64,000 bases of DNA from CBDCVD01 sp965224015 (GCA_965224015.1 OZ245032.1:434001-498000); one strand, 5' to 3'. Positions 1-9,383 are shown, counted from the first letter of the stretch. Numbers and translations are program-made. The notes: generated from the sequence alone by a model not told the origin.

Positions 1-1
1 T

Positions 2-283
2 CTGCCCCCGGAAGCGGCTGTGAACGCTCCGCGCCTGCATGTGGAAGCAGGAAAGCTTGACTTCGAGGACGTTGCGGATCAACCCCCAGATGAAAGATTG
101 GCGCATCTTCTGTTACCGGCCCTGAACGCAGGCCGCGCGTGGACTGAGGGCTTTGCCGCGCATCGTGTCTGGCCCCGGCGCAACATGTTTTTTGGCGGCG
201 CGCACGCTGTGATCCGCGGGGAAAAAGGAGCCGTCACGGGAGCCGGCGATAGGCGCCGTAGTGGTGTCTTTATCGCCGTTTAG
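2..283 (+). CDS. ggt: Gamma-glutamyltransferase, C-terminal end (gene enters from the left)
   Basis: An open frame of 93 codons runs in from the window edge and ends at TAG 281-283. Its motifs AVNAPRLHVE, then RNMFFGGAHAV and a final GDRRR stretch match the end of the small subunit of gamma-glutamyltranspeptidase, the periplasmic N-terminal-nucleophile enzyme that cleaves glutathione and other gamma-glutamyl compounds. The catalytic Thr and the large subunit lie outside the window. The stop codon TAG is also the first three bases of a copy of palindromic element B, so the element abuts the gene end exactly. A GCS2-type carboxylate-amine ligase follows about 1 kb downstream, but nothing shows that the two work together. 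Confidence 0.75.
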   Translation: MPPEAAVNAPRLHVEAGKLDFEDVADQPPDERLAHLLLPALNAGRAWTEGFAAHRVWPRRNMFFGGAHAVIRGEKGAVTGAGDRRRSGVFIAV

Positions 284-420
284 ATCCGCATGCGCTTCGC
301 TTTACCCCTGGCAAAATGGGGATAGCGAACTCCATAAAGCTGATCGCCCCGAAATCTATAGCAAAATGCGAGAAAAATACAGGAAGCCCCATGATTCCGA
401 TCAAACGCGTTTTGCTATAG
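281..420 (+). repeat. Palindromic element B, copy 1
   Basis: A 140-bp element that starts TAGATCCGCATG and ends GCTATAG. It has two parts: a first, degenerate hairpin around 290-340 and a second hairpin whose arms are CTATAGCAAAATGCG and its near-complement before 420. The same layout recurs at 9242-9383 (opposite orientation), 53353-53491 and, as the first hairpin only, 15647-15708. TAG is present at both ends of this copy and of the copy at 53 kb, which may be a 3-bp target duplication. It has no coding capacity. Confidence 0.8.
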
Positions 421-461
421 GCTGCAACCGGGGCTTCTTTTTTGCACTTCAGAGGGCTACT

Positions 462-1190
462 ATGCAAATGGATCACGAACATACGCCCCAGGCGATTGCC
501 GAGCGTCTGGCCAAGGGTCCTGACGCCAGTTATCTGCGCGACTGGATCTACGGCGGTATTGATGGGGCCGTAACGACGTTTGCCATTGTGGCCGGTGTGG
601 TGGGGGCCAATCTCTCCTCAGGCGTGGTTTTGGTTCTTGGGTTGGCCAACCTGCTGGCCGACGGCTTTTCCATGGCGGCCTCCAACTATTCCGGCACAAA
701 GGCAGAAATGGATGACTATCAGCGCATTCGTCGCATCGAGGAAAAGCACATAGACAATAATCCTGCCGGCGAACGTGAGGAAATACGACAGATTTATGCC
801 GCCAAGGGTCTCGGCGGTGACGAACTGGAGGGTCTGGTTCACGCCATTACCTCGGAGCGTTCGTTGTGGATTGATACGATGTTGACGGAGGAATATGGCC
901 TATCCCTTGCCCAACGCTCGCCTGTAAAAGCGGCGCTTGTGACCTTTGCAGCGTTTATAGTCTGTGGTTTCGTGCCGCTGCTGCCTTTTGTTCTCGGAAT
1001 GTCGGCAAGTGCTGGGTTGGCGACCATCATGACGGGCTGTGTATTTTTTCTTATTGGTGCTGTGAAAAGCCGTTGGTCGACCCAGCACTGGATCATCGGA
1101 GGCGTGGAAACAGCAACCATTGGCCTTACAGCTGCCGCCGTGGCCTATCTGGTTGGCTATGGTCTGCAAAGTCTGGTCAACGGCGTGTGA
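462..1190 (+). CDS. VIT1/CCC1-family membrane transporter
   Basis: A 242-residue integral membrane protein of the VIT1/CCC1 (DUF125) family, whose studied members move Fe(II) or Mn(II) out of the cytoplasm. The first membrane segment carries YGGIDGAVTTFAIVAGVVGA and the second LADGFSMAASNYSG, both family signatures. A cytoplasmic, Glu-rich helical part (about residues 75-140, with RRIEEKH and EREEIRQIY) corresponds to the metal-binding domain of plant VIT1. Three further hydrophobic segments follow to the C-terminus. The frame stays open upstream to 261, but the ATG at 462 is preferred: AGAGGG lies just upstream and the homology starts soon after. Element B lies between this gene and ggt. The metal specificity is inferred from the family. 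Confidence 0.85.
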   Translation: MQMDHEHTPQAIAERLAKGPDASYLRDWIYGGIDGAVTTFAIVAGVVGANLSSGVVLVLGLANLLADGFSMAASNYSGTKAEMDDYQRIRRIEEKHIDNNPAGEREEIRQIYAAKGLGGDELEGLVHAITSERSLWIDTMLTEEYGLSLAQRSPVKAALVTFAAFIVCGFVPLLPFVLGMSASAGLATIMTGCVFFLIGAVKSRWSTQHWIIGGVETATIGLTAAAVAYLVGYGLQSLVNGV

Positions 1191-1267
1191 ATTGATGTTG
1201 GGACTCCTGCGTGTTTTCATGGGGGAGGGCTCTTTTCATGAGACGCAAACTTGTGTAATCATTATCT

Positions 1268-2404
1268 ATGGCAACACACGACCCCTCTTTTACCATCGGC
1301 ATTGAGGAAGAGTACCTGTTAGTCGATATTAAGACGCGGGATCTGGCCAACGATCCACCTGCGGGCTTGATGGAGGCGTGCAGGGAGCGCTTGGGGGATG
1401 CGGTGGCGGCGGAATTCCTGCGCTGCCAGATTGAGATCGGTACCCCTGTTTGCAACACGGTGGCCGGCGCGCGCGCGCATCTTATACGCTTACGTGGCAC
1501 CATTGCCGAGATTGCCAAACCCTATGGTTTGGCGCCCCTGGCGGTCTCAACCCATCCCTTTGCCCGTTGGCGTGACCAACGGCATACTGACAAGGCGCGT
1601 TATCGGGGATTGGCGGAGGACTTGCAGATGGTGGTGCGCCGCCTGATGGTGTCGGGCATGCACGTGCATGTGGGTATTGAGGATGAGGCGCTACGCTTTG
1701 ATCTTTTTCGCCAACTCCCTTACTTTTTGCCGCATTTGCTGGCTTTGTCCACGTCCTCTCCTTTTTGGGAAGGAAAGCGATCCGGGCTCATGTCCTATCG
1801 CTTGTCTGTTTTTGATGAATTGCCAAGGCGCGGGCTGCCCGAGCACTTTGCCGATGCCAGCGAGTATCATCGCACCGTTGCCATGCTGGTGGATGCGGGA
1901 CTTATTGAGGATGCGACAAAGATCTGGTGGGACTTGCGCCCTTCGGCGAAGTTTCCCACTCTGGAAATGCGCATTACCGATGTGGTGACACGGATTGACG
2001 ATGTGGTGGCGATTGCGATGTTGTATCGCTGTATTGCGCGCATGCTTTATCGGTTGCGCAAGAGCAACCAGCGTTGGCGCATATATTCCCGCTTTATCTT
2101 GGCCGAAAACCGATGGCTGGCGCAGCGCCACGGGGTTCGTGGGCAGTTGGTTGATTTTGGCAAGGGCGCTCTCGTAGGCTTTGCGGAACTGATTGATGAA
2201 CTCACGGGTCTTGTAGCTGAGGATGCGGCGTTTTTCTCCTGCGAGGATGCCATAGGACGGATCCGCAAGATCGCGCATGATGGGACCAGTGCGGACAGGC
2301 AAATCGCCGTTTTTAACAAGCAGCGTCAGGCCGGGGCCAGCGATAAGGATGCCCTCATCGCGGTTGTCGATCACCTGCGCGAGGAAACCCTGCTGGGCTG
2401 CTGA
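1268..2404 (+). CDS. GCS2-type carboxylate-amine ligase (YbdK-like)
   Basis: A 378-residue protein of the glutamate-cysteine ligase 2 family. GIEEEYLLVD near the N-terminus holds the Glu cluster for Mg-ATP, and SGMHVHVGI near residue 130 is the central conserved His motif. Members join a carboxylate to an amine using ATP; E. coli YbdK has weak gamma-glutamylcysteine synthetase activity, and other members have unknown substrates. The length fits the family (about 370-380). The start ATG at 1268 lacks a clear Shine-Dalgarno, but the motif begins within 15 residues of it. It is on the same strand as the glycosylase 72 bp downstream. A role in thiol synthesis is inference. Confidence 0.85.
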   Translation: MATHDPSFTIGIEEEYLLVDIKTRDLANDPPAGLMEACRERLGDAVAAEFLRCQIEIGTPVCNTVAGARAHLIRLRGTIAEIAKPYGLAPLAVSTHPFARWRDQRHTDKARYRGLAEDLQMVVRRLMVSGMHVHVGIEDEALRFDLFRQLPYFLPHLLALSTSSPFWEGKRSGLMSYRLSVFDELPRRGLPEHFADASEYHRTVAMLVDAGLIEDATKIWWDLRPSAKFPTLEMRITDVVTRIDDVVAIAMLYRCIARMLYRLRKSNQRWRIYSRFILAENRWLAQRHGVRGQLVDFGKGALVGFAELIDELTGLVAEDAAFFSCEDAIGRIRKIAHDGTSADRQIAVFNKQRQAGASDKDALIAVVDHLREETLLGC

Positions 2405-2476
2405 GCTTGCCTGGAAACGCCTATTTGTGCGACCTTCAGCCCGTTTTCCTATCCATAACCGGGGTTATAAAAAGAG

Positions 2477-3130
2477 ATGTCGATGATCCTGACTTGCCAG
2501 AGCGATCTGGAGCAATGTTTGCATAATCTGAAACAGAGCGACCCGCGCCTTTGCCGGGTTGTTGAAATTGCCGGCACCCCACAACTGCGTAAAGGTCGTG
2601 CGAGTTTTGCGGGTCTGGCCAATATCATCAACAGTCAGCAGATCTCAACCGCCGCCGCCGATGCGATCTGGAAACGCCTTAATGCCAGCGTCAAGCCGCT
2701 TAACGCGGCGGGCTTGAACGGCGCGACCGACGCACAATTGCGCGCAGCGGGGGTTTCGCGCCCGAAAATCCGCACCCTTCGTGCCATAGCGACGGCCATC
2801 GAGACACGCCAGCTGAGAATTGGCGCCTTGCGCCACATGCCGGTCGAAGAAGCTCACAGCGCATTGACTCAAATCAAAGGTATCGGCCCCTGGACGGCGG
2901 ATATATACCTCATGTTCTGTATCGGGCATCAGGATATCTTTCCATCCCGCGACATCGCTTTACAGAACGCAGTCAAACATGCATTCGCGTTGAAGGCGCG
3001 TCCACAGGTCAAAGAGCTTGATGCCATTGCTGCCTGCTGGTCTCCCTGGCGCAGCGTGGCAGCGAGCGTATTTTGGAACTATTACCGCGCCATGGGGCGG
3101 GGCAAGGGATTGAGCATTGCAAAACAATAG
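2477..3130 (+). CDS. DNA-3-methyladenine glycosylase II-like (HhH-GPD)
   Basis: A 217-residue helix-hairpin-helix-GPD protein that should excise alkylated bases from DNA. The hairpin and catalytic region reads IKGIGPWTADIYLMFCIG (about residues 132-150), followed by PSRDIALQNAV with the catalytic Asp. The N-terminal part (GLANIINSQQIST) is the usual substrate-pocket helix of AlkA-type enzymes. It lacks the N-terminal beta domain of E. coli AlkA, as in many alphaproteobacterial members. The esterase gene begins 18 bp after the stop, so the two are probably co-transcribed. No damage-response operator was recognised. Confidence 0.85.
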   Translation: MSMILTCQSDLEQCLHNLKQSDPRLCRVVEIAGTPQLRKGRASFAGLANIINSQQISTAAADAIWKRLNASVKPLNAAGLNGATDAQLRAAGVSRPKIRTLRAIATAIETRQLRIGALRHMPVEEAHSALTQIKGIGPWTADIYLMFCIGHQDIFPSRDIALQNAVKHAFALKARPQVKELDAIAACWSPWRSVAASVFWNYYRAMGRGKGLSIAKQ

Positions 3131-3148
3131 CAACATAATAGCAACACT

Positions 3149-3805
3149 ATGAAAGCGCTTGAAGGGCCGAGTCTCACGCCCGCCGGTGGCGGCGCACCGC
3201 AGCATTTGGTTGTATGTCTCCACGGGTTTGGCGCCAATGGCCACGATCTTATTGGTCTTGCGCGCAACTGGGCACCGTTGTTGCCCAATGCGGCGTTTCT
3301 TTCGCCCCATGCACCCCATTCGTGTCCCATGGTGCCAGGCGGTCGCCAGTGGTTCGATCTGACCATGAAAGATCGGGACGAGTACTGGCACGGCGTTACG
3401 CAGGTTGCGCCGATTGTTGATGCGTATCTCGATATGCAGTTGGAGGCCTATGGTCTTGCCGAGGATAAGCTCGCTTTGGTGGGGTTCTCCCAGGGCGCCA
3501 TGATGGCCCTTCATATTGCCCCACGACGCCCGCACGCCATGGCCGCCGTCGTGGGCTATTCCGGCCTGCTGGCAGGTCCGCAACATCTGCCCCGGGATAT
3601 CCGCTCTCGTCCGCCGGTTGTTCTCGCACACGGAGATCGAGACGACGTGATCCCGATTGCTGAAATGTTCGCCGCCGCACAAGCTTTGGCCCAATCGGAT
3701 ATTGGTGTTGAGTTTCATACCGGTCAAGGGGTTGGCCATGGTATCGGCCCCGACGGTCTGGAACTCGGGGGGCAGTTTTTACGCGCATGCCTTAAGCAGG
3801 CATGA
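3149..3805 (+). CDS. Phospholipase/carboxylesterase family hydrolase
   Basis: A 218-residue alpha/beta hydrolase of the phospholipase/carboxylesterase (YpfH/acyl-protein thioesterase-like) family. The nucleophile elbow is GFSQGAMM (Ser near residue 114), the oxyanion-hole region is CLHGFGANGHDL, the acid is in HGDRDDVIP and the catalytic His is in GVGHGI. No signal peptide is seen, so it is probably cytoplasmic. The closely spaced upstream glycosylase suggests co-transcription. It is convergent with ppx, with only 33 bp between the stop codons. The natural substrate cannot be read from sequence. Confidence 0.85.
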   Translation: MKALEGPSLTPAGGGAPQHLVVCLHGFGANGHDLIGLARNWAPLLPNAAFLSPHAPHSCPMVPGGRQWFDLTMKDRDEYWHGVTQVAPIVDAYLDMQLEAYGLAEDKLALVGFSQGAMMALHIAPRRPHAMAAVVGYSGLLAGPQHLPRDIRSRPPVVLAHGDRDDVIPIAEMFAAAQALAQSDIGVEFHTGQGVGHGIGPDGLELGGQFLRACLKQA

Positions 3806-3838
3806 GGCTGCACCCAATCTATTAAGACCTGACACGCT

Positions 3839-5449
3839 CTAACCCACGACAATATCGGCTTTCAGACTGGAGAGGCGGGCGAGGCGGGCAAGGCGTTCGG
3901 ACAGCCGGGCACCAGCGATCGGCTTCATATCCTTGGGCAGACACAGAACCAGCGTGTTGTCGCGCCGCTTTAAGGGCATTTTGGGGAGCACGTCAGGGGT
4001 CGCCGCAGCAGCGACATGCGCCAGGCGCAAAGCGGCTCCCAAAATCCGGGCCCGCTCCCGTAACCGCGTCGATGTTAATTCCACAATCCGAGGGCTTAGC
4101 GCCTTATCGATTAACCCCACGTGACGGTAGTAGTTGGCCATCGCCAGGTAGGCGCGCCCTGGGTGGTCGATGCCAATAAAAGCCCCATGCGCGATAATGT
4201 TTAGGCTTTGCTCCCCGCGATAATCTGCATGAGCGCGCCAACCGATGTCGGCGAGAAGACAGGCCGCATGGCGCAGCCGCCTCTCCTGTGTACGTTCATC
4301 AATGTTTAGACATTTAAGGGCCTGACCTGTCCAGCGATAAAGTTCCTCCCCATGGGATGGTGAGCGGCTGCGCAGATACCCCAGTTCCCGTGCCGCCTCC
4401 ACAAGCGGATCGCGCTCGCGCTCGCGCTTGGGCAGCTTACTGTAAATATATCCCTCTCGCACGCCAAGGGCGGAGAACACAATCTCTTTGGGGCGAAAAA
4501 TGTCGATGATATTAACCAAGATAACGGCGCCATAGGGCAGGAGCGCGCGCCGGGGGCTGGAAATAGCGGTAATCCCGGCAAGGGTTTCAACCTCGGAGCG
4601 GGCCACCATTTGGCAAAAATCCTTTGCTTCCCCGGCCTTGATGGCGTAGTGGTGCATGACCTTCAAAGGATATCCGGTTTCCACCATGTGCAGGCGCGCC
4701 AAGGCCCGCCAGGTGCCGCCGATGGCATAAAAGCGTCGCCCCTTCGCTGTGTATTTTTTGGCGTAAGGTTTGAGCGTTTCGCGCGCCAGTGTGTCGGCCT
4801 GTTGCGGAGAATTCTTCGATAACTCGGCCAGCTTGATGCCGCCAAGCGCCAACGTATCACCGCGGCGCAGGCGTCGCCCCTTCAAATCCGTCAGTTCCAA
4901 ACTGCCGCCTCCAAGATCGCCGACCAGACCATCCGGGGATATAAAACCGGAGACAATACCACAGGAGGCGTAGCGAGCCTCGAGTTTTCCCGACAGGACA
5001 TCAACCTTGGTATCGCATATGCGCTCTACATCAGCAATAAAGCGCGTCCCATTCTTGGCCTCGCGCACGGCTGCGGTGGCGATGATGTGGAGCTGCCTCA
5101 ATTGCAGAATGTCAGCAAGGGCGCGGTAACGCTTCAAGGTCGCCAGGGCTCGTGCAATCGCATCCTCACGCATGCGTCCTGTTGTGGCGACGGCGCGCCC
5201 GAGACCGCACAGGTCTTTTTCGTTATAAAAGGGAGTCAGAGATCGGCTCGCCCGCTCGTAAACAACAAGGCGTACGGAGTTGGAGCCAATGTCGATAACG
5301 CCGACAGGACCTTCGGGGCCATGGATACGCCCCGGCGCATCGCGCGACCGCGTCTGGTCCCCCACAGTGTTGGCAATATCCAGGTTGTCGCTGTCAACCT
5401 TGCAATCTTGATCTGCGACTTTATTGTCATTGTGTTCGTTTTTACTCAC
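3839..5449 (-). CDS. ppx: Exopolyphosphatase (Ppx/GppA family)
   Basis: A 536-residue Ppx/GppA phosphatase that removes terminal phosphates from inorganic polyphosphate, or converts pppGpp to ppGpp. GVIDIGSNSVRLVVYE is the phosphate 1 motif of the actin-like ATPase fold and VGDLGGGSLEL is the phosphate 2 motif. The C-terminal half (LLADIGWRAHADYRGE) is the HD-like helical domain. The chosen start is GTG at 5449. It overlaps the end of ppk by 8 bases, a usual arrangement for translational coupling, although the frame continues open upstream to 5530 inside ppk. About 50 charged residues precede the first domain. It works with ppk in making and degrading polyphosphate. Confidence 0.88.
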   Translation of the reverse strand: MSKNEHNDNKVADQDCKVDSDNLDIANTVGDQTRSRDAPGRIHGPEGPVGVIDIGSNSVRLVVYERASRSLTPFYNEKDLCGLGRAVATTGRMREDAIARALATLKRYRALADILQLRQLHIIATAAVREAKNGTRFIADVERICDTKVDVLSGKLEARYASCGIVSGFISPDGLVGDLGGGSLELTDLKGRRLRRGDTLALGGIKLAELSKNSPQQADTLARETLKPYAKKYTAKGRRFYAIGGTWRALARLHMVETGYPLKVMHHYAIKAGEAKDFCQMVARSEVETLAGITAISSPRRALLPYGAVILVNIIDIFRPKEIVFSALGVREGYIYSKLPKRERERDPLVEAARELGYLRSRSPSHGEELYRWTGQALKCLNIDERTQERRLRHAACLLADIGWRAHADYRGEQSLNIIAHGAFIGIDHPGRAYLAMANYYRHVGLIDKALSPRIVELTSTRLRERARILGAALRLAHVAAAATPDVLPKMPLKRRDNTLVLCLPKDMKPIAGARLSERLARLARLSSLKADIVVG

Positions 5450-7727
5450 CGCCCAGTCCCGCGATATTGCTGATTTCACCCTGCAAGAGCCGTGCGACCT
5501 CTTCCAGATCCTGAGGTTGGCTCTCCTCAATCGAGCGCCCGCGGCCAGAAAGGCTCGGGTTCGTCATAAAATAATGGTGCGCATTGAACTCTGCCTCGTC
5601 GGGTGCAACCTGGATCCGCTCTGAAGACCCGTCCGCCAGAACCCGCCACGATTGCTGGTTGTCGCGCAGATTGGCGACCATGATCTGGTCGACGATCTGT
5701 TCACGAACCGTGGCATTTGTAATGCGCACCACCACCTCCACGCGCCGGCGCAGATTGCGCGGCATCAAGTCCGCGGAGCCAATATAGACAATCGCTTCAC
5801 CCGAGGGCAGGCCGTGGCCATTGCCATAACAGTAAATGCGCGAGTGCTCCAGGTAGCGTCCGATGATACTTTTAACCCGGATGTTCTCGGAAAGCCCGGC
5901 AACCCCTGGACGCAGGCAGCAGATGCCGCGCACCACGAGCTCAACCTCAACACCCGCCTGGCTCGCCTCATAAAGCGCCTCGATGACATCTTTGTCGACG
6001 AGCGAGTTCATTTTCATCCAGATTGCCGCCGGTCGGCCGGCGCGCGCATGGCCGATCTCCGCGCCAATGTGATCGATAATCTGCGTCTTAAGGGTAAAGG
6101 GCGACATGGCCAGATTTTCGAAGGCATCCGGATGGGCGTAACCGGTAATAAAGTTGAACACCCGTGCCACATCACGGGCTATGGCGGGATCGGCGCTGAA
6201 ATACGACAGATCTGTATAAATACGCGCCGTAACCGGATGGTAATTGCCGGTTCCAATGTGTACGTAGGAGGTGATCTCATCGCCCTCGCGGCGTGCAACC
6301 AACGACAGCTTCGAATGGGTCTTAAGCTCCATGAACCCGTACACGACCTGGACACCGGCACGCTCCAGGTCGCGCGCCCAGCGTATATTGGCCTGTTCAT
6401 CAAAGCGGGCCTTGAGTTCCACCACAGCGGTGACGGACTTTCCCGCCTCCGCCGCCTCCGCCAGGGATTTTACAATGGGCGAATTGTTGGAGGTGCGATA
6501 AAGGGTCTGCTTGATCGCGATCACGTCGTCATCGCGCGCGGCCTGGCGCAGAAACTGCAGCACCACATCAAACGATTCGTAAGGGTGATGAACGAGAATA
6601 TCTTTCTCCAGGATTGCGGAAAAACAGTCCCCGCCATGCTCGCGGATGCGCTCGGGAAAACGCGGCGTAAAGGGAGCAAACTTCATATCCGGCCGATCCA
6701 TATCAGCGATTTGAGACAGATCTGCAAGGGCGATCATGCCGTCAACACTGATGGTCTCGCTTTCGCTCACCGCTAGGGCCTTGGCAACGTAATGCCGTAA
6801 CGCTGCTGGCGCGCGGGCGTCCATTTCCAGGCGAATAACCGACCCCCGCCGCCGCCGTTTTAAGGCGCTCTCAAACAACCGAACAAGATCCTCTGCCTCC
6901 TCCTCAATTTCGATATCGCTATCGCGGACAATGCGAAACATGCCTTTTCCTGTCACCCGATAGCCGGGGAACAGGGTTGAGACAAAAAGGCTAACGGCGT
7001 CCTCCATGGCAACAATGCGGCCGCCGTCGCCTGTGTGATCAGCGGGGACATCTGGGGCATCGCCGACGACGATAAAGCGCTCCAGTTTATGGGGAATGCG
7101 GATAAGCGCGGTCAGTTTGCGATTCTCATCGTTTTCAAGCTGTAGAATCAGGTTGAGTTCAAGATTAGGAATAAAGGGAAACGGATGTGCAGGATCAATG
7201 GCAAGGGGGGTTAGGGCGGGAAAAATAGTCTTCAAGAAGTGCGCCTCAAGCCAATGGCGCTGCGAAAGGTTTAGGGTCTCGCCGGAAATCAGGCACAGAT
7301 CATCCTCTTTGAGGGCCTTGCGTAAATCCACCCATATGTCCTGTTGCGTGCGCTCCAATTGGGCGATTTCATCGCGTACAAGCGAGAGCTGCTGCGCTGG
7401 GGTACGTCCATCGTCGCTCAATTCTTCAACGCCGGCGCGCAGCTGCCCCTTGAGCCCGGCAACCCGCACCATGAGAAACTCGTCCAGATTGCTGGCAGAA
7501 ATCGACAGAAACCGGAGCCGTTCCAATAGGGGATGTTTGTCGTTCAGAGCCTCTTCGAGCACCCGGCGATTAAACTTCAGCCAAGACAGTTCCCGATTGA
7601 TAAGCCGTTCATCGGCGTTGGGAAACGATAAGTCGGGTCGGTTGTCGGCAACCCCTGCATGGCGACGCTCGGTGTGTGGCGCTGAAGCATGCGGGAGAGG
7701 CGTGATAGGATCAATTCGTGCATTCAT
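5442..7727 (-). CDS. ppk: Polyphosphate kinase 1
   Basis: A 761-residue PPK1, the reversible enzyme that builds polyphosphate from the gamma-phosphate of ATP. The N-terminal domain has INRELSWLKFNRRVLEEA, and SNLDEFLMVRVAG follows. In the catalytic half, HIGTGNYHPVTARIYTDL carries the His that becomes phosphorylated, and a second PLD-like His motif is near SRIYCYGNG. Length and domain order match the family (about 700-750), with a slightly long N-terminus. The stop codon overlaps the GTG start of ppx, so the pair is coupled. The 163-bp gap to rnd upstream is AT-rich and is where a ppk promoter should lie; no clear -35/-10 pair could be assigned. Confidence 0.93.
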   Translation of the reverse strand: MNARIDPITPLPHASAPHTERRHAGVADNRPDLSFPNADERLINRELSWLKFNRRVLEEALNDKHPLLERLRFLSISASNLDEFLMVRVAGLKGQLRAGVEELSDDGRTPAQQLSLVRDEIAQLERTQQDIWVDLRKALKEDDLCLISGETLNLSQRHWLEAHFLKTIFPALTPLAIDPAHPFPFIPNLELNLILQLENDENRKLTALIRIPHKLERFIVVGDAPDVPADHTGDGGRIVAMEDAVSLFVSTLFPGYRVTGKGMFRIVRDSDIEIEEEAEDLVRLFESALKRRRRGSVIRLEMDARAPAALRHYVAKALAVSESETISVDGMIALADLSQIADMDRPDMKFAPFTPRFPERIREHGGDCFSAILEKDILVHHPYESFDVVLQFLRQAARDDDVIAIKQTLYRTSNNSPIVKSLAEAAEAGKSVTAVVELKARFDEQANIRWARDLERAGVQVVYGFMELKTHSKLSLVARREGDEITSYVHIGTGNYHPVTARIYTDLSYFSADPAIARDVARVFNFITGYAHPDAFENLAMSPFTLKTQIIDHIGAEIGHARAGRPAAIWMKMNSLVDKDVIEALYEASQAGVEVELVVRGICCLRPGVAGLSENIRVKSIIGRYLEHSRIYCYGNGHGLPSGEAIVYIGSADLMPRNLRRRVEVVVRITNATVREQIVDQIMVANLRDNQQSWRVLADGSSERIQVAPDEAEFNAHHYFMTNPSLSGRGRSIEESQPQDLEEVARLLQGEISNIAGLGGE

Positions 7728-7890
7728 GCGGCAAACCCTTGGTCAGCTACGCGCCGTGGATCAGGCGCGGCGGGGTGTTCGTGCTGTGCTTGAGCCTTTA
7801 TCCATACTAGCGTGTAACTCTTGCAATATCTATATCAATGGTTCTATTAAAACATTACGCGCTCAGGTAATACCGCATTTTAGGGGCTTG

Positions 7891-9054
7891 TCAGTCCTTG
7901 GGTGCGGGCAAGACTTGAACAGCCCTGTCCCGGTAACCGACTACCACTTCACCGCGTAATAAACGCAGCGCGTTCGCCCCAAAGATTTCCCTACGCCAAC
8001 CCCGAAGAGCCGGTATGTCGGCGTCAGGATTGCGGGTAAGGGTTTCAATGTCCCGCGTTGTTGCGATCAGGCGGGGGGCCACATGATGCATCTCACACAC
8101 ATGTTTGAGGAGCACTTTAAGCAATTCGATCGCTGCGCTATCCTTGGCCGCAAATTGTCGATCCCGCGGCGCGCGGTCCAGGTTTTTCTCCGGCAGTTCC
8201 AAAACCGCGTCGATAATCGCAATAATCTGCCCGCCATTGGCCTTATTGGCAAGCCTTTTGGGAAAATTGCGCAAGCCCCGCAAAGCCTCCAGGCTGCGCG
8301 GCTTTTGCTTGGCAATTTCGTTTATCTGGTCGTCCTTGAGGATGCGACCACGCGGGACATTGCGGGTTTGTGCCATGCGCTCGCGCCAGACGCCAAGGCG
8401 CTTGGCGATCGTATAGTCACGGGCCCTGTTCACCCGGATCTTGACCCGCCGCCAGGCATTTTCCGGTTGCAGGTCATAGGTCGCGGGGTCCGTGAGGATA
8501 TGCATTTCCTCATCAAGCCAATGGGCGCGTCTTGAGGTCTCCAAACGGCTCTTCAATGCCTTGTAGATGGGGCGCAGATGGATGACATCGGCAAGCGCGT
8601 AAGATAATTGACGCGTACTCAAGGGCCGCTTGCTCCAGTCTGTGAAGCGAGAGGCTTTATCGATGCGCGCTCCGGCAAGCTGGCGCGCGAGCTGCTCATA
8701 GGCCACTTGGTCGCCAAAGCCGCAGACCGTGGCGGCCACCTGCGTATCAAACACCGGAGTCGGGATCAGGTCCGCTTGATGGTAGAAGATTTCGATATCC
8801 TGTCTGCCGGAATGAAAGACCTTGAGGACCGTGTTCGTGCTCAGCAACTCATAAAGGGGCGACAGGTCGATCCCGTGTGCCAGGGGGTCGACGCACCAGG
8901 CGTCATCGGCATTTGCACCCGCGAGTTGTACCAGGCACAGGTTTGGCCAGTAAGTGGTCTCGCGCACGAATTCCGTGTCGACGGTGACGAATTCTGCATG
9001 GGTAAGCCCGGCGCAAACCTCTGCGAGCGTATCGGTCGTTGTAATTACTGACAT
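7891..9054 (-). CDS. rnd: Ribonuclease D
   Basis: A 387-residue DEDDy 3'-5' exoribonuclease that trims tRNA precursors. VDTEFVRETTYWP at the N-terminus is Exo motif I (Asp, Glu); LKVFHSGRQDIEIF holds Exo II; QLSYALADVIHL holds Exo III with its Tyr and Asp. An HRDC domain follows (about residues 210-290), and the tail ends GYRDRAVQVLPAPKD. The length is typical of RNase D (about 380). It is divergent from aspS, a pairing often seen in alphaproteobacteria. Its start lies 187 bp from element B copy 2, so the element sits in the shared promoter region. Confidence 0.92.
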   Translation of the reverse strand: MSVITTTDTLAEVCAGLTHAEFVTVDTEFVRETTYWPNLCLVQLAGANADDAWCVDPLAHGIDLSPLYELLSTNTVLKVFHSGRQDIEIFYHQADLIPTPVFDTQVAATVCGFGDQVAYEQLARQLAGARIDKASRFTDWSKRPLSTRQLSYALADVIHLRPIYKALKSRLETSRRAHWLDEEMHILTDPATYDLQPENAWRRVKIRVNRARDYTIAKRLGVWRERMAQTRNVPRGRILKDDQINEIAKQKPRSLEALRGLRNFPKRLANKANGGQIIAIIDAVLELPEKNLDRAPRDRQFAAKDSAAIELLKVLLKHVCEMHHVAPRLIATTRDIETLTRNPDADIPALRGWRREIFGANALRLLRGEVVVGYRDRAVQVLPAPKD

Positions 9055-9241
9055 GAATGGGTCCCGCTTACGGTTGCTTTTGTCGCTGCCTTTGCTCTCA
9101 TATAAGGCAAAGCGGTTAAATAATTAAGGGGAATGGGATGAGCCTGCGACAAATCTTTGCTTTCCTCATCCATACAGATTAAAACCCCTTGGCAACGATG
9201 CCATAAAGCAGAGGGGTCGCCGTGCAGTATGGGGGCCTGCC
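9055..9241. other. Divergent promoter region between rnd and aspS (left part)
   Basis: No gene is supported here. AT-rich stretches such as TTAAATAATTAAGG could hold promoters. A possible 14-codon open frame starts at the ATG near 9138 after AAGGGGAATGGG, but nothing supports it beyond the upstream purines. A weak hairpin (AACCCCTTGG ... AGAGGGGT) lies near 9180-9215. Element B follows. Confidence 0.4.
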
Positions 9242-9383
9242 CTATAGCAAAATGCGTTTAATTGGATTGATAGGCATTGCCGTATTCTTCTCGCATTTTG
9301 CTATAGATTTAGAGGGCGATCAGCTTTATGCGTTTAGTTGTCCCCATAGCAAAATGGGTACAGCTAAACGCATGCTGGTCTAG
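9242..9383 (-). repeat. Palindromic element B, copy 2
   Basis: A 142-bp copy in the opposite orientation to the copy at 281. Hairpin 2 (CTATAGCAAAATGCG pairing with CGCATTTTGCTATAG) occupies 9242-9305. Hairpin 1 (GCGTTTAGTTGTCCCC pairing with GGGTACAGCTAAACGC) occupies about 9330-9372, flanked by GATCAGC and GCTGGTC. The element ends 18 bp before the aspS start, so the aspS leader RNA would contain both hairpins if transcription starts upstream of it. Confidence 0.85.

Noticed and set aside
5652..6776. 374-codon plus-strand frame opposite ppk
   Set aside because: Antisense shadow of a well-conserved gene; composition has no family match.
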